Source: Megaustenia siamemsis (lineage: Eukaryota > Mollusca > Gastropoda > Stylommatophora > Ariophantidae). Taken from it: a stretch of DNA of 64,000 nt. How positions within the stretch are numbered: the stretch's first letter is position 1; every line of letters starts with the position of its first letter. The notes beneath the pieces were generated by a model. That model ran no database searches. It saw only the letters and a program-made list of their open reading frames with translations, and was not told the origin of the DNA. The stretch spans positions 34,753,702-34,817,701 of the forward strand of contig JAVIAB010000160.1 of the NCBI GenBank assembly GCA_032433765.1, given 5' to 3'. Shown one piece after another: positions 43,770-54,329 of this stretch. The translations under genes and the position numbers were made by a program.

Positions 43770-44565
43770 TGGGTTGAAGACTTTGAAGACTGTCATGTGT
43801 TATGTAGACACTGACACCATGTCCTGCTGGAGCTGAACAAGATGTTGTAAACTGTCATGTGTTATGTAGACACTGACACCCTGGCCATGTCACTATCTGC
43901 TGTAGCTTGACAAGATGTTGTAGACTGGCATGTGTTATGTAGACACTGACACCCTGGCCATGTCACTATCTGCTGTAGCTTGACAAGATGTTGTAGACTG
44001 GCATGTGTTATGTAGACACTGACACTCTGTCCATGTCACTATCTACTGTAGTTTGACAAGATGTTGTAGACTGTCATGTGTTATGTAGGCACTGACACCC
44101 TGTCCATGTCACTATCTACGGCAACTTGACAAGATGTTGTAGACTGTCATGTGTTATGTAGACAATGACACCCTGTCCGTGTCACTATCTGCGGCAGCTT
44201 GACAAGATGTTGTAGACTGTCATGTGTTGTGCAGACACTGACACCATGTCCATGTCACTATCTGCGGTAGCTTGACAAGATGTTGTAGACTGTCATGTGT
44301 TATGTAGGCACTGACACCATGTCCATGCCACTATCTACGGCAGCTTGACAAGATGTTGTAGAGTGTCGTGGGTTGTCTAGACACTGACACCCTGTCCATG
44401 TCACTATCTGCTGTAGCTTGACAAGATGTTGTAGACTGTCATGTGTTATGTAGGCACCGACACCCTGTTCATGTCACTATCTACGGCAGCTTGACAAGAT
44501 TATGTAGACTGTCATGTGTTATGTAGACACTGACACCCTGTCCATGTCACTATCTTCTGATTGAT
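43770..44565. repeat. About 72-bp minisatellite
   Basis: About 11 units with gacaagatgttgtagactgt, catgtgttatgtagacactg and acaccctgtccatgtcacta. It ends where element A begins at 44566. Confidence 0.93.
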
Positions 44566-45200
44566 TTGATTATCTGTATCTTATGATGGTATGTAACCGG
44601 CGCATCTGGTTGTGTGCCTGTTGCACCTTCTTTTGAAAGCTGATCTGCTCTCTAGTTTCCTGGTATTCCATAGTGAGATGGGATCCACAGCAGGGCAACC
44701 CTGTGGTGTTTGTAGAGTTCAGTCAATAAAGTTTGCAAATGTAGAAACTTTCTGGATTGCAGTGCCTGGAGCACTGATCTTGCATCTGTCAAAAACTCTA
44801 CAGGCTGTGGGCTAAGATACTGTTCAGCAGTTTTTCTATTGCCAACTTTATTGCTTGCATTTCTGTAATTGTGACAATATTTCCCTGTTGCTATCTTATT
44901 CATTTGAGATGTAATTGTCTATCTCTATTTTCATAACAGAATTTTAAGCTGCTTTCATTTTCATATCAGCATTATTAACTGTTTCTGTCTTAACAGTAGA
45001 CTTTTATAACTGTATCTCTTTTCATACTAAGATTTTAAACAGTTTTTATCTTCATGCTAGTATTTTAAATTGTCTCACTGGTCATTCTAGGATTTTCAAA
45101 AGTTTACTTTTGATGCTAGAAAAATAAATTCTCGTAACTCCTACATTTTACTCTATATCTATTACTGCTAGAAATTTAAACTGATTCCCTCTCATTCTTC
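44566..45200 (-). mobile_element. Element A copy 1: Jockey-like LINE fragment (RNase H), uninterrupted
   Basis: The minus strand encodes the middle of an RNase H domain: FLTDARSVLQALQSRKFLHL and LLWIPSHYGIPGN, with the D of TDARS and the S/H motif. The sequence is nearly identical to 47485-48098. It contains the intact insertion site atgtaac at 44591-44597 that is split in the other copy. The N-terminal side decays into non-coding sequence. Confidence 0.8.
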
Positions 45201-46421
45201 AATCTATATCTAAATGTTTAATATATATAACTGCATCTCTCTTTTTCGCTCTTTCTCTCTCTCTCTCTCTCTCTCTCTTAATGTTAGACTTTTAAACTGC
45301 CACTCTCCCTCTCCAGTGACATGAATTATGTGCAATTGTCTATCTCCAACTCCTCTCCCTTTTTCTACTAGAATTTTGAAATTTCAACTGCATATTATTT
45401 TCCTTGTGTTATTGATACCTCTCTCTTTAACAATATCTCTTCTAGACTCTACAGTGAAATGATGAGACGGCATCAGCTAATTTTTGGAAATTAACTTCGT
45501 TTGCACCTGAGATCTATAAAAATGTTTAGAAACTTTAAACAATTGATTATCAGCTAAGAAATATAATAATTCTTTGAAGAATATATATTTAAATGTTGCA
45601 TAATATTTACAGGCATGGTTCGCTCTAACATATCAAACTTAAACGCAAAAAAGTATTCTGCCGTTGAATTGTTGATGAAAATGTTAATATATTCTTATCT
45701 GCTTAAGAAATTAAAAACTATCTTGCTTTAATAAAAGGGAAGCAACTCCAGTTAAATACATACTAACACGTCTTTATAAGTCGATAAATTGTAATTGTAA
45801 ATTATCAAAAGTTTCAAACATTTGCATATTGTTTTTCAGAAAAAAATTTTAACATAAAATTTGCAAGGTCTTTGAAAATTTATATAAAACATTAAAACTC
45901 CTAAAGCAACAAATTAAAAAAATGTACCTTTCCTTAACGTGTAGTTGCAAATATTAATTATTTATAATTTCTTTCAAAAATTAAAAGTTATCTTCCTTTG
46001 CTCACAGATAAGAAGTCAACTTGAGTCTTAAATAAGAAAACGTGGCTGTATTAAGTCCGGTGCAGTGAACATAATGTTGAAATTACGTGAAATTGTAAAT
46101 AAAATTTGTGTTATTCATCTAGATACTACTGCTGTTGGCTGGCTTGTATTAGGTAAAGAAGCTGTTCACGCGATGGAGTTGTGTTTACAGCATGTGTTCA
46201 AAATATCCAGCACAGGCCTCAAGATATTTTAAGTCTTGTCTCTTACTATTTTCGAAAACCTTCTGGATCTATATATCTATCTTTCGTTCGCCTGAAGTGT
46301 TGTCTATATCTGCAATGTCGTTTCCTGTATAAATGTTACAGTCTTTTGTTATTCTTGCAGTGGTGCATATAGTTTTCTCTGTAGTGTTGTATCTATGGGA
46401 TATGTGGGATTTTCATCAGTC
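45201..46421. other. AT-rich stretch with (TC)n at 45245-45278
   Basis: Nothing recognised except the dinucleotide run. Confidence 0.5.
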
Positions 46422-46579
46422 TACTATATTGAGTAGCGGCACGGGCGTAATACGGACCACATTACCCAAAAAATCATGTGCTGAAGGTCTGTAAAATTTA
46501 TGGTCACTAATACCATATTCCCTATACGCCACTTGACGTGACGGGGGCACTTCACCTTTTTTTTTTTACTATATTCAGT
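46422..46579 (+). mobile_element. SINE S1 3' fragment nested in element A
   Basis: TSDs tactatattgagt at 46422-46434 and tactatattcagt at 46567-46579 (one mismatch) enclose 132 bp of the S1 3' part with a T-rich end. The target is the coding end of element A (DCTEYS). Confidence 0.82.
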
Positions 46580-48098
46580 GCAATCTTGAAATATGTGTTC
46601 CGCTGTCTGGGGCGCCTGTCCACATGTACATTTAGTTGAGGTGCCGATCTTGAATTTTGTATACACGTGACTGTGGAGTCAATTGTGTCCTGTTCTAATG
46701 CGTATAATGATAACTTGTTCCCATCTATTCATATTATGAAAGGCATCCTGATTTGGAGCATTTGATCTTCTGATTGATTTGATTATCGGTATCTTATGAT
46801 GGTATGTAACAACGATGAGAAAGATGCAGTCATATATACAGACGGATCTGTAAGACGACACCAAAGAAGTGCATGGTCATTTACAGTACTTTCGGCAGGC
46901 AGAATAGTCAAGGAAGACAGTGGTGCTTACGTCATGACCACGAGTAGCATGACAATGGAGGCGATGGCAGTGACCAAGGCATTCAAATGGTTATAGTCAC
47001 AAGACTACACCCACGCATGTATACTGAGCGATTCGATGAGCATGATAAAAAAAGTGGAGGCGGGCTCTGTACGCATGCAATGGGTAGAGTCGTTGCAGGA
47101 ATCCAAATACGTAAGGTCATCCCTGGACATGCGGGAGTACGGGGAAATGCAAAATAGCGGACAGGTTGGCTAGCTGCGCTGTCGTTGAGGACGGGCAACC
47201 AATGGATCGGGCGGACATCATCAATGCCCTCCGAGATGTGGGAAGAGCACATGACTTCGACAAACACATATCCACGTCACTTCTTCGGATGAAAGAGATG
47301 GGAGTTAAGATGGGCACAGCCAGAAATGAGAAACTTAGTGGGCGTGTAAGAAGACTTATCAAACAACATGGAACTGGAGTCGTCAGTCGCTGGACACTGA
47401 GGGAATTGCTGAGGAGGGGATCTGAGCACCTATGGACATGTTCGGAGTGCAATGATGATGAACCGCAAATAACCAAATAACCAAATGTAACCGGCGCATC
47501 TGGTTGTGTGCCTGTTGCACCTTCTTTTAAAAGCTGATCTGCTCTCTAGTTTCCTGGTATTCCATAGTGAGATGGGATCCACTGCAGGGCAACCCTGTGG
47601 TGTTTGTAGAGTTCAGTCAATAAAGTTTGCAAATGTAGAAACTTTCTGGATTGCAGTGCCTGGAGCACCGATCTTGCATCTGTGAAAAACTCTACAGGCT
47701 GTGGGCTAAGATACTGTTCAGCAGTTTTTCTATTGCCAACTTTATTGCTTGCATTTCTGTAATTGTGACAATATTTCCCTGTTGCTATCTTATTCATTTG
47801 AGATGTAATTGCCTATCTCTATTTTCATAACAGAATTTTAAGCTGCTTTCATTTTCATATCAGCATTATTAACTGTTTCTGTCTTAACAGTAGACTTTTA
47901 TAACTGTATCTCTTTTCATACTAAGATTTTAAACAGCTTTTATCTTCATGCTAGTATTTTAAATTGTCTCTCTGGTCATTCTAGGATTTTCAAAAGTTTA
48001 CTTTTGATGCTAGAAAAATAAATTCTCGTAACTCCTACATTTTACTCTATATCTATTACTGTAATAAATTTAAACTGATTCCCTCTCATTCTTCAATC
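46580..48098 (-). mobile_element. Element A copy 2: Jockey-like LINE fragment, interrupted
   Basis: Reading minus, 48098-47492 gives the RNase H part (TDARSVLQALQSRKFLHL, WIPSHYGIPGN). After the insertion 46811-47484 it resumes with VTYHHKIPIIKSIRRSNAPN, RWEQVIIIRIRTGHN, VYTKFKIGTSTKCTCGQAPQ and TAEHIFQDCTEY. The C-terminal block C.CG....T.EHI...C is the Cys/His motif found at the end of such ORFs. The end is cut by the SINE at 46422. The other edge (48098) abuts the composite satellite. Confidence 0.82.
46804..47491 (+). mobile_element. L-RH retroelement insertion into element A
   Basis: A 7-bp TSD, atgtaac, at 46804-46810 and 47485-47491 encloses 674 bp. The plus strand reads DEKDAVIYTDGSVRRHQRSA (first catalytic D present), EDSGAYVMTTSSMTMEAMAV, then past a frame break GQPMDRADIINALRDVGRAH and SEHLWTCSECND. 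The end is two (AAATAACC)-like units. The empty site at 44591-44597 confirms the boundaries. Confidence 0.9.
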
Positions 48099-48599
48099 GC
48101 TTTGGCTCGCTTTCTTTACTTCCTTTGACGTCTTCTTTGGCATGGCTTGTTTTCTGTGAGAATGTATTTGTTCTTGTCTGAAGTTATATATGATCTCTAA
48201 TCCATCTATTCGATTTCTCTGTTTTGAGGAGTATCGTGTTTTAATTCATTGTTTCAGTTCACTTGGCTCTCAGGACATCTTTATAATCTGACTTTTTCTC
48301 CTTTTCCTCGTCCGGACATTTTGAGTGTTAAAATACAAAGTATATGTAAGCTTGAGCAAATTTAAATTATCTGCTTTTTTATTTTACACAGAAATCATGG
48401 CAAATTACAACTAACTTTATGTAATAATTCACAACGTAATTTCTATCAAGGGTCTTAATTTTGCATATTATTTTTAAAATATACAATTTTAATAATGCTA
48501 GGCATTATTTTAAAGAATAATATATCTCACAATTGTAGCTAATAGAATAAAGTAAAAGAATTGCATTTTCCTTAAATTTATGGTAAGCAATAATTATTT

Positions 48600-49610
48600 T
48601 TTTAAAATCTCTTTCAACCTTTGTAAGTTATCTACCTAGAATCTAAGGGAGGAAAATTCTGTAACGTAATTTCGATATATCGGTTACATTTTGCATATTA
48701 ATTTGCAAATATAAATTTTCATAAAAAGTTTGTAGAATTTTAAATTTTCCTATATGAGAATATTCTAACACTTATAAAGAAATAAAGGAAGTTTATTTTC
48801 TTTAAATGTGTGGTAGTATTTAATTATTTTTAAAATTCACTTTCAAACATTTTAAGTTATTTACCTCAAATTGCAGGGAGGGAAATTCTGTAACGTAGTT
48901 TCTTCAACCGTCTAAATTGTGCATATTAATTTGCAAATATAAAGTTTGATAAATAGTTTGCACTTTTTAAGTGTTATAAGTGGGAAAATTTCCTAAATTA
49001 GAAATATATAAAGGAATTGCATTTTCTGTAAATTTATTGTAAAATATTAAACTATTTAAAAATTCTCTTTCAAGTACATTAAGTTATCTACCTTCAGTTA
49101 GAGGGAGGGAAATTCTGCAATGTATTTACCATCAACCGTCTAAATTGTGCATATTAATTTGCAAATATAAAGCTTTATAAAAAGTTTGCCATTTTTTAAA
49201 GAATTTTATATGTGAAAATTTTCAAAAATTAGAATCAAATAAAGAAATTGCATTTTCTTTTAATTTGCGGTAATATTAAGCGATTCAATAAAACCTCTTT
49301 TAAACACTTTAAGTTATTTACCTTTAGTTACAGGGAGAGAAATTCTGCAATGTATATACCATCAACCGTCTACGTTTTGCATATTAATTTGGTAATATAA
49401 ATTTTCATAAACAGTTTACATTTTTAAATGTTTTTTATATGGCAAATTTTTCAGAAATTTGAAACAAATAAAGGAAATGCATTTTTCTTTAACTTATGGT
49501 AAAATATTAAATTATTTAAAATATCTCTTTCAAGCACTTTAAGTTATCTACCATTATTTACAGGGAGGCAAATTCTGCCTGAATATGGAAACTAGACTAT
49601 AAAAAGTCGC
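48600..49610 (-). repeat. About 230-bp monomers upstream of ORF1, unit 1
   Basis: About five tandem copies, each with a ttaagttatctacctt block, agggagggaaattctg, caaccgtctaaatt and gcatattaatttgcaaatat. They lie 5' of ORF1 on the minus strand, the position of promoter monomers in some LINE 5' UTRs. No promoter motif is proven. Confidence 0.85.
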
Positions 49611-49650
49611 TGTGCAGTGAAAGTATTTGTGAAATTACGGAATACATCAG

Positions 49651-50022
49651 GTCACAATTGTCTACGTCCCTGAACATGCGGGAGTAAGGGGATAATGAAA
49701 AAGTGGTCAGGTTGGCTAGAAGCGCTGTCATTGAAGGCGGTCAATCAATGGGTCGGGCGGACAGCATCAATGTCATCCGAGATGTGGGCAGGACACTTCA
49801 CTTCGACAACCACGAGTCCATATCACTCCTTGGGATGAAATAGAAGGGAGTTAAGATGGGAACAGACAGAAACGAGAAACTTAGTGGGCGTATCAAAAGA
49901 CATATTAACCAACACAGAACTGGAATCGTCAGTCGTTGGACACTGCTGGGCTTTGATGATGAGTGAATCTGAGCATATATGGACATGTTTGGAGTGCAAT
50001 GATGATGACCCGCAAATAACTC
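49651..50022 (+). pseudogene. L-RH RNase H fragment, unit 1
   Basis: Plus-strand pieces YVPEHAGVRGNE, GQSMGRADSINVIRDVGR, RNEKLSGRIKRHINQHRTG, IVSRWTLLG and SEHIWTCLECND follow the order of the L-RH C-terminus. Stops (before KGVKMG and before SEHIW) are shared with the other units. It lies opposite to ORF1. Confidence 0.8.
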
Positions 50023-50159
50023 AATACGTTGCTACTTCCAGATATACTGGTCTTCTTGAACTTGTATCTGTGTAGCATGTCTATTATCTGGAATATGATG
50101 TTCTTCCATGTAGTTTTATGTACTCTCTTTGAGAGCCACTGAAGTGTGTGCCATAGAGT

Positions 50160-50315
50160 TTGATGTTATATGTTAATGTTATGTGTTGATGTTATATGTT
50201 ATTGTTATGTTTTGATGTTATATGTTATTGTTATATGTTAATGTTATGGGTTGATGTTATATGTTAATGTTATGTTTTGATGTTATATGTTAATGTCATG
50301 TGTTGATGTTATGCT
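50160..50315. repeat. TTATATGTTAATG-type array, unit 1
   Basis: Short repeats of gttatatgttaatgttatg, with gttgat variants. Copies lie at 56105-56262 and 61620-61777. Confidence 0.85.
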
Positions 50316-50324
50316 TTGATGTCA

Positions 50325-51130
50325 GACCGAAGGGAAGCCTGACTTGTTTGTCCATTTGCCGATCACAATTACGTTTTTTTTTTTTTTTTGGACGTTCAGT
50401 TTGGCTCCACATCCCAGAATGAAATCTTTAAATGTTTCACTCGGCGGGAAGAAAATGGTGTCCTCCACATAGATGGGCAGCTTGTGTTCTCCTCTGACTT
50501 GAATGAAATCTTTGAATGTCTCTGATATGTTCTGAGTGGATGTTTCACTCGGCGGGAAGAAAATGGTGTCATCCACATAGATGGGCAGCTTGTGTTCTCC
50601 TCTGACTTGAATGAAATCTTTGAATGTCTCTGATATGTTCTGAGTGGATGTTTCACTTGGCGGCAAGAAAATGGTGTCCTCCACATAGATGGGCAGCTTT
50701 TGTTCTCCTCTGATTTGAATGAAATCTTTGAATGTCTCTGATATGTTCTGAGTGGATGTTTCACTTGGCGGGAAGGAAATGGTGTCCTCCACATAGATGG
50801 GCAGCTTTTGTCCTCCTCTTATTTGAATGAAAGTGCCCCTTATGGCTGCGTCTTTACTAATTTTTTTCTAAGAGTGGTTCTATTTCGAGTATACAGAGTA
50901 ACGGGTTTAGCAGACATCCTTGTCTCACTGAAATACATAGAACAAATTACGAAGATTAATATCATGTTTTTCTTATAGGTGACCACACAACCGTGACCAT
51001 TTCTCTTTTCATTTATTTGAATTTTCTTGTCAACTCTCCAGTTGAGAAAGTTAGTATCTTATGCAGACTTCGTTTATGAACCGAGCCAGACCTTGAACTA
51101 AAGTACAGCTAATGTTACCAACAAGCTTCT
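50325..51130 (-). pseudogene. RT palm fragment with quadruplicated YVED box, unit 1
   Basis: Minus-strand pieces ISVRQGCLLNPLLYILEIEP (the GCPLSPLL-type motif) are followed by KLPIYVEDTIFFPPSE, in the place of the YADD catalytic box, then FILGCGAKLNVQK and NVIVIGKWTNKSG. The segment around the box is repeated four times with an exact 108-bp period (box copies near 50464, 50572, 50680 and 50788), keeping one 156-codon frame. In the other units it occurs once. The box has V and E in place of A and the first D, so it is unlikely to be catalytic. Confidence 0.78.
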
Positions 51131-51402
51131 GAGCAACATCAAAATACGGACAAATGTCATTCTCTCACCAACTATCATCAAGAGAACATACACATAATAT
51201 TATGCATCCACTGATACAGCGGAAGACATTTGGGAATATTACTCGACATGCATTTTTTTGGAATCCCTCAAGAAAGAAGACACATTATAATCTTTGAAGA
51301 AACATGTACAAATGTTGCATAATATTTCAAGGCTCCCCTCGTTCTAAAACAACCAATTTAAATGCATAAACATGTTCTACCGTTGAATTGTTGAAAAGAA
51401 AA

Positions 51403-51407
<5 letters not shown>
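51131..51407. other. Unassigned part of the composite unit
   Basis: Shared by all units (also 56741-57025 and 62251-62536). AT-rich. No motif recognised. Confidence 0.5.
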
Positions 51408-51446
<39 letters not shown>

Positions 51447-51494
51447 GTAGTAGTATAAGTGAATGTAGTAGTAGTGAGTGTAGTAATCGTGAGT

Positions 51495-51543
<49 letters not shown>

Positions 51544-51545
51544 GA
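51408..51545. repeat. (TA)n and (GTA)n microsatellites, unit 1
   Basis: Two tracts follow the end of ORF1. Corresponding tracts are shorter in the other units. Poly-valine or poly-threonine frames over them are artefacts. Confidence 0.9.
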
Positions 51546-51658
51546 GTATACATTTTTTTATTTGGGGACTTTTATTTACCAAATTTTATTTATTGTATAC
51601 ATGGAAAACATTTTAGAAAACATTTTGTCTTTGTTGCCCTCAGAAGGGCATGAGGGTG

Positions 51659-53868
51659 TCAATGATAATCTAGGTCGTACTGGCGGTCGGAGTCGCTGAA
51701 GTGGGCTGGATGGTCATGTTTGTCTACCTCCACAGCCCAGTCGTTCCACTCCGTATAGTAGTCTTGTGTAAGTTCTTCTGAATCTGTTTCTGTGGGCATC
51801 TGGGCTTTTGTTCTGGAAGTCTGCTGCTGCGTGTGCTCCTTTGTTGTTTGTTCTGTTTCCTTTTGTTTAGAGTTACGTTTTCTTTGTAGTTGGTGGGGCT
51901 GTGTCATTGACTGCTGGTGCTGCAGTAGTTGTATTTGGATCGATGGTCTGGACCGGTTTAGTAATGATTGGTTCATCGACTGTCGTCTGCAATCTCAGGC
52001 CTGGTCTCTTGGGGCACCGGTTTTCCCAGTGTGTGTCGAGTCCACAGTGAGAACATCGTGTTCTCCTGCCTGGAAGGGTAACGAAGATCTTAATCGTTTC
52101 GGTAATCTCTCCTTTAATTCTTAGTTTTATGTAATGTGGTATCTGGACATCCGAAACTGGCTTGTACCAGAAAATCCACATGTCCGCTTGGTAAGTGTCT
52201 TTTTTTCACCTGGGCCTCTTTGTCCCCGGTCATTTGTGATACAATTTCTTGGACTTGTTTGCATTTCATAGTTGGCGGCATCCATTGGATGCACTCTCTT
52301 GACTGTTCTTTCTCTTGGTGACTTATCATGATTGTGACATTGGGTTCTTTCAGTTTGATCGCTTTGTTTTCAAGCACTTGGTACTATTGTTCATGTGCGA
52401 TAGGTTTTAGTGTGAAGAACCACTTCCTTGTGTGGCTAAAACGGTACATGGTGTTTATTCCGTTGAGCATAACTCCGGCGGGGCCTATGAGAATGCTCGT
52501 CATCATGGACGCGGTAATTTTTGAGACGTCTAGGCCGTCGATAGTGGCCATCAATGTGCATTTCTCGTGCTTGCTTTCTAAGTCGATCTCGTAGGTTTGG
52601 AGTTCCGGCTTAGCTGGCGGCTTGGGAGGCATCTGGGCCTGCTCTGTTCTCATTCTTGCTTCTGAGAGTTCCGGCTTAGCTGGCGGCTTGGGAGGCATCT
52701 GGACCTGCTCTGTTCTCATTCTTACTTCTGAGAGTTCCAGCTTAGCTGGCAGCTTGGGAGGCATCTGGACCTGCTCTGTTCTCATTCTTGCTTCTGAGAG
52801 TTCCAGCTTAGCTGGCGGCTTGGGAGGCATCTCGACATGCTCTGTTCTCATTCTTGCTTCTGAGAGTTCCAGCTTAGCTGGCGTCTTGGGAGGCATCTGG
52901 ACCTGCTCTGTTCTCATTCTTACTTCTGAGAGTTCCCACTTAGCTGGCGGCTTGGGAGGCACCCGAACCTGCTCTGTTCTCATTCTTGCTTCTGAGAGTT
53001 CCCACTTAGCTCGGTTGGCTTGGGAGGCATCTGGACCTGCTCTGTTCTCATTCTTACTTCCGAGAGTTCCAGCTTAGCGGGAGGCTTGGGACGCTTCTGG
53101 ACCTGCTCTGTTCTCATTCTTGCTTCTGAGAGTTATAGCTTAGTTGGCGGCTTGGGAGGCATCTGGACCTGCTCTGTTCTTATTCTTACTTCTGAGAGTT
53201 CCAGCTTAGATGGTGGCTTGGGAGGCATCTGGACCTGCTCTGTTCTCATTCTTACTTCTGAGAGTTCCCACTTAGCTGGCGGTTTGGGAGGCATCTGGAC
53301 CTGCTCTGTTCTCATTCTTGCTTCTGAGAGTTCCAGTTTAGCTGGTGGCTTGGGGGGCATCTGGACCTGCTCTGTTTTCATTCTTACTTCTGAGAGTTCC
53401 AGCTTAGCTGGCGGCTTGGGAGGCATCTGGACCTGCTCTGTCCTCATTCTTACTTCTGAGAGTTTCAGCTTAGCTGTCAGCTTGGGAGGCATCTGGACCT
53501 GCTCTGTTCTCATTCTTACTTCTACGAGTTCCAGCTTAGCTGGCGGCTTGGGAGGCATCTGGACCTGCTCTGTTCTCATTCTAACTTCTGAGAGTTCCAG
53601 CTTAGCTGGCGGCTTGGGAGGCATCTCGACATGCTCTGTTCTCATTCTTGCTTCTGTGAGTTCCAGCTTAGCTGGCGTCTTGGGAGGCATCTGGACCTGC
53701 TCTGTTCTCATTCTTACTTCTGAGAGTTTCCCACTTAGCTGGCGGCTTGGGAGGCATCTGGACCTGCTCTGTTCTCATTCTTGCTTCTGAATTGTTCTGG
53801 ACAGCTTGAGTAGTTTGGCTCGCTTTCTTTACTTCCTTTGGCGTCTTCTTTGGCGTCTTCTTTGGCAT
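51659..53868 (-). pseudogene. ORF1/gag-like gene of a Tx1/L1-type element, unit 1
   Basis: Reading minus from ATG at 53868: a lysine-rich start (MPKKTPKKTPKEVKKASQTT), then about 18 copies of a 22-residue repeat (MRTEQVQMPPKPPAKLELSE plus VR or AR), then LQTYEIDLESKHEKCTLMAT and MMTSILIGPAGVMLNGINTM. After an in-frame TAG comes a domain with IKLKEPNVTIMISHQEK, WIFWYKPVSDVQIPHYIKLR and a zinc knuckle CSHCGLDTHWENRC (C-x2-C-x4-H-x4-C), then a Q/T-rich acidic tail. The order of a basic N-terminus, a substrate-strand domain with P..IKL, and a CCHC knuckle resembles ORF1 of Tx1/L1-like LINEs, which bind element RNA. Frameshifts occur near 53725, 53010, 52200 and 51880. It is inactive as it stands. 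Confidence 0.75.
52600..53790 (-). repeat. 66-bp in-frame repeat in ORF1, unit 1
   Basis: About 18 units of 22 codons with ggcttgggaggcatctggac, ctgctctgttctcattctta and cttctgagagttccagctta on the plus strand. Variant codons (QVQM, HVEM, QAQM, QVRV) define sub-types. Confidence 0.93.
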
Positions 53869-54329
53869 GGTTTGTTTTCTGTGAGAATGTATTTGTTCTT
53901 GTCTGAAGTTATATATGATCTCTAATCCATCTTTTCGATTTCTCTGTTTTGAGGAGCATCGTGTTTTAATTCATTGTTTCAGTTCACTTGGCTCTCAGGA
54001 CATCTTTATAATTTGACTTTTTCTCCTTCGGACATTTTGAGTGTTAAAATACAAAGTATATATAAGCTTGAGCAAATTTAAATTATCTGCTTTTTTATAT
54101 TACACATAAATCATGGCAAATTATCAACTAACATTATGTAATATTTCACAACGTAATTTCTTTCAAGGGTTTAAATTTTGCATATTATTTTTAAAATATA
54201 CAATTTTAATTATGCTAGGCAATATTTTTAAAGAATAATATATCCCACAATTGTATCTAATAGAATAAAGTAAAAGAATTGCATTTTCCTTAAATTTATG
54301 TAAGCATTAATTATTTTTTTAAAATCTCT

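Larger units (their letters stand above)
48107..53815 (-). repeat. Composite satellite unit 1 (about 5.7 kb)
   Basis: The unit starts inside the ORF1 N-terminus (ggctcgctttctttacttcc, at 48109) and repeats at 53816 and 59341. Content in plus order: ORF1 start and 5' non-coding part, about 230-bp monomers, RNase H fragment (+), TTATATG array, RT fragment (-), microsatellites, and ORF1 body (-). Unit 1 differs from 2 and 3 by an RT box array and by a single-copy form of the MPKKTPKK start. Confidence 0.9.

Noticed and set aside
51459..51653. Poly-valine frame (and poly-threonine on the other strand)
   Set aside because: Translation of a (GTA)n microsatellite.
52622..53790. Long plus-strand frames (GGIWTCSVLILTSESSSLAGGL repeats)
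   Set aside because: They are the antisense of the 66-bp ORF1 repeat. The minus strand has the basic start, the zinc knuckle and the homology.
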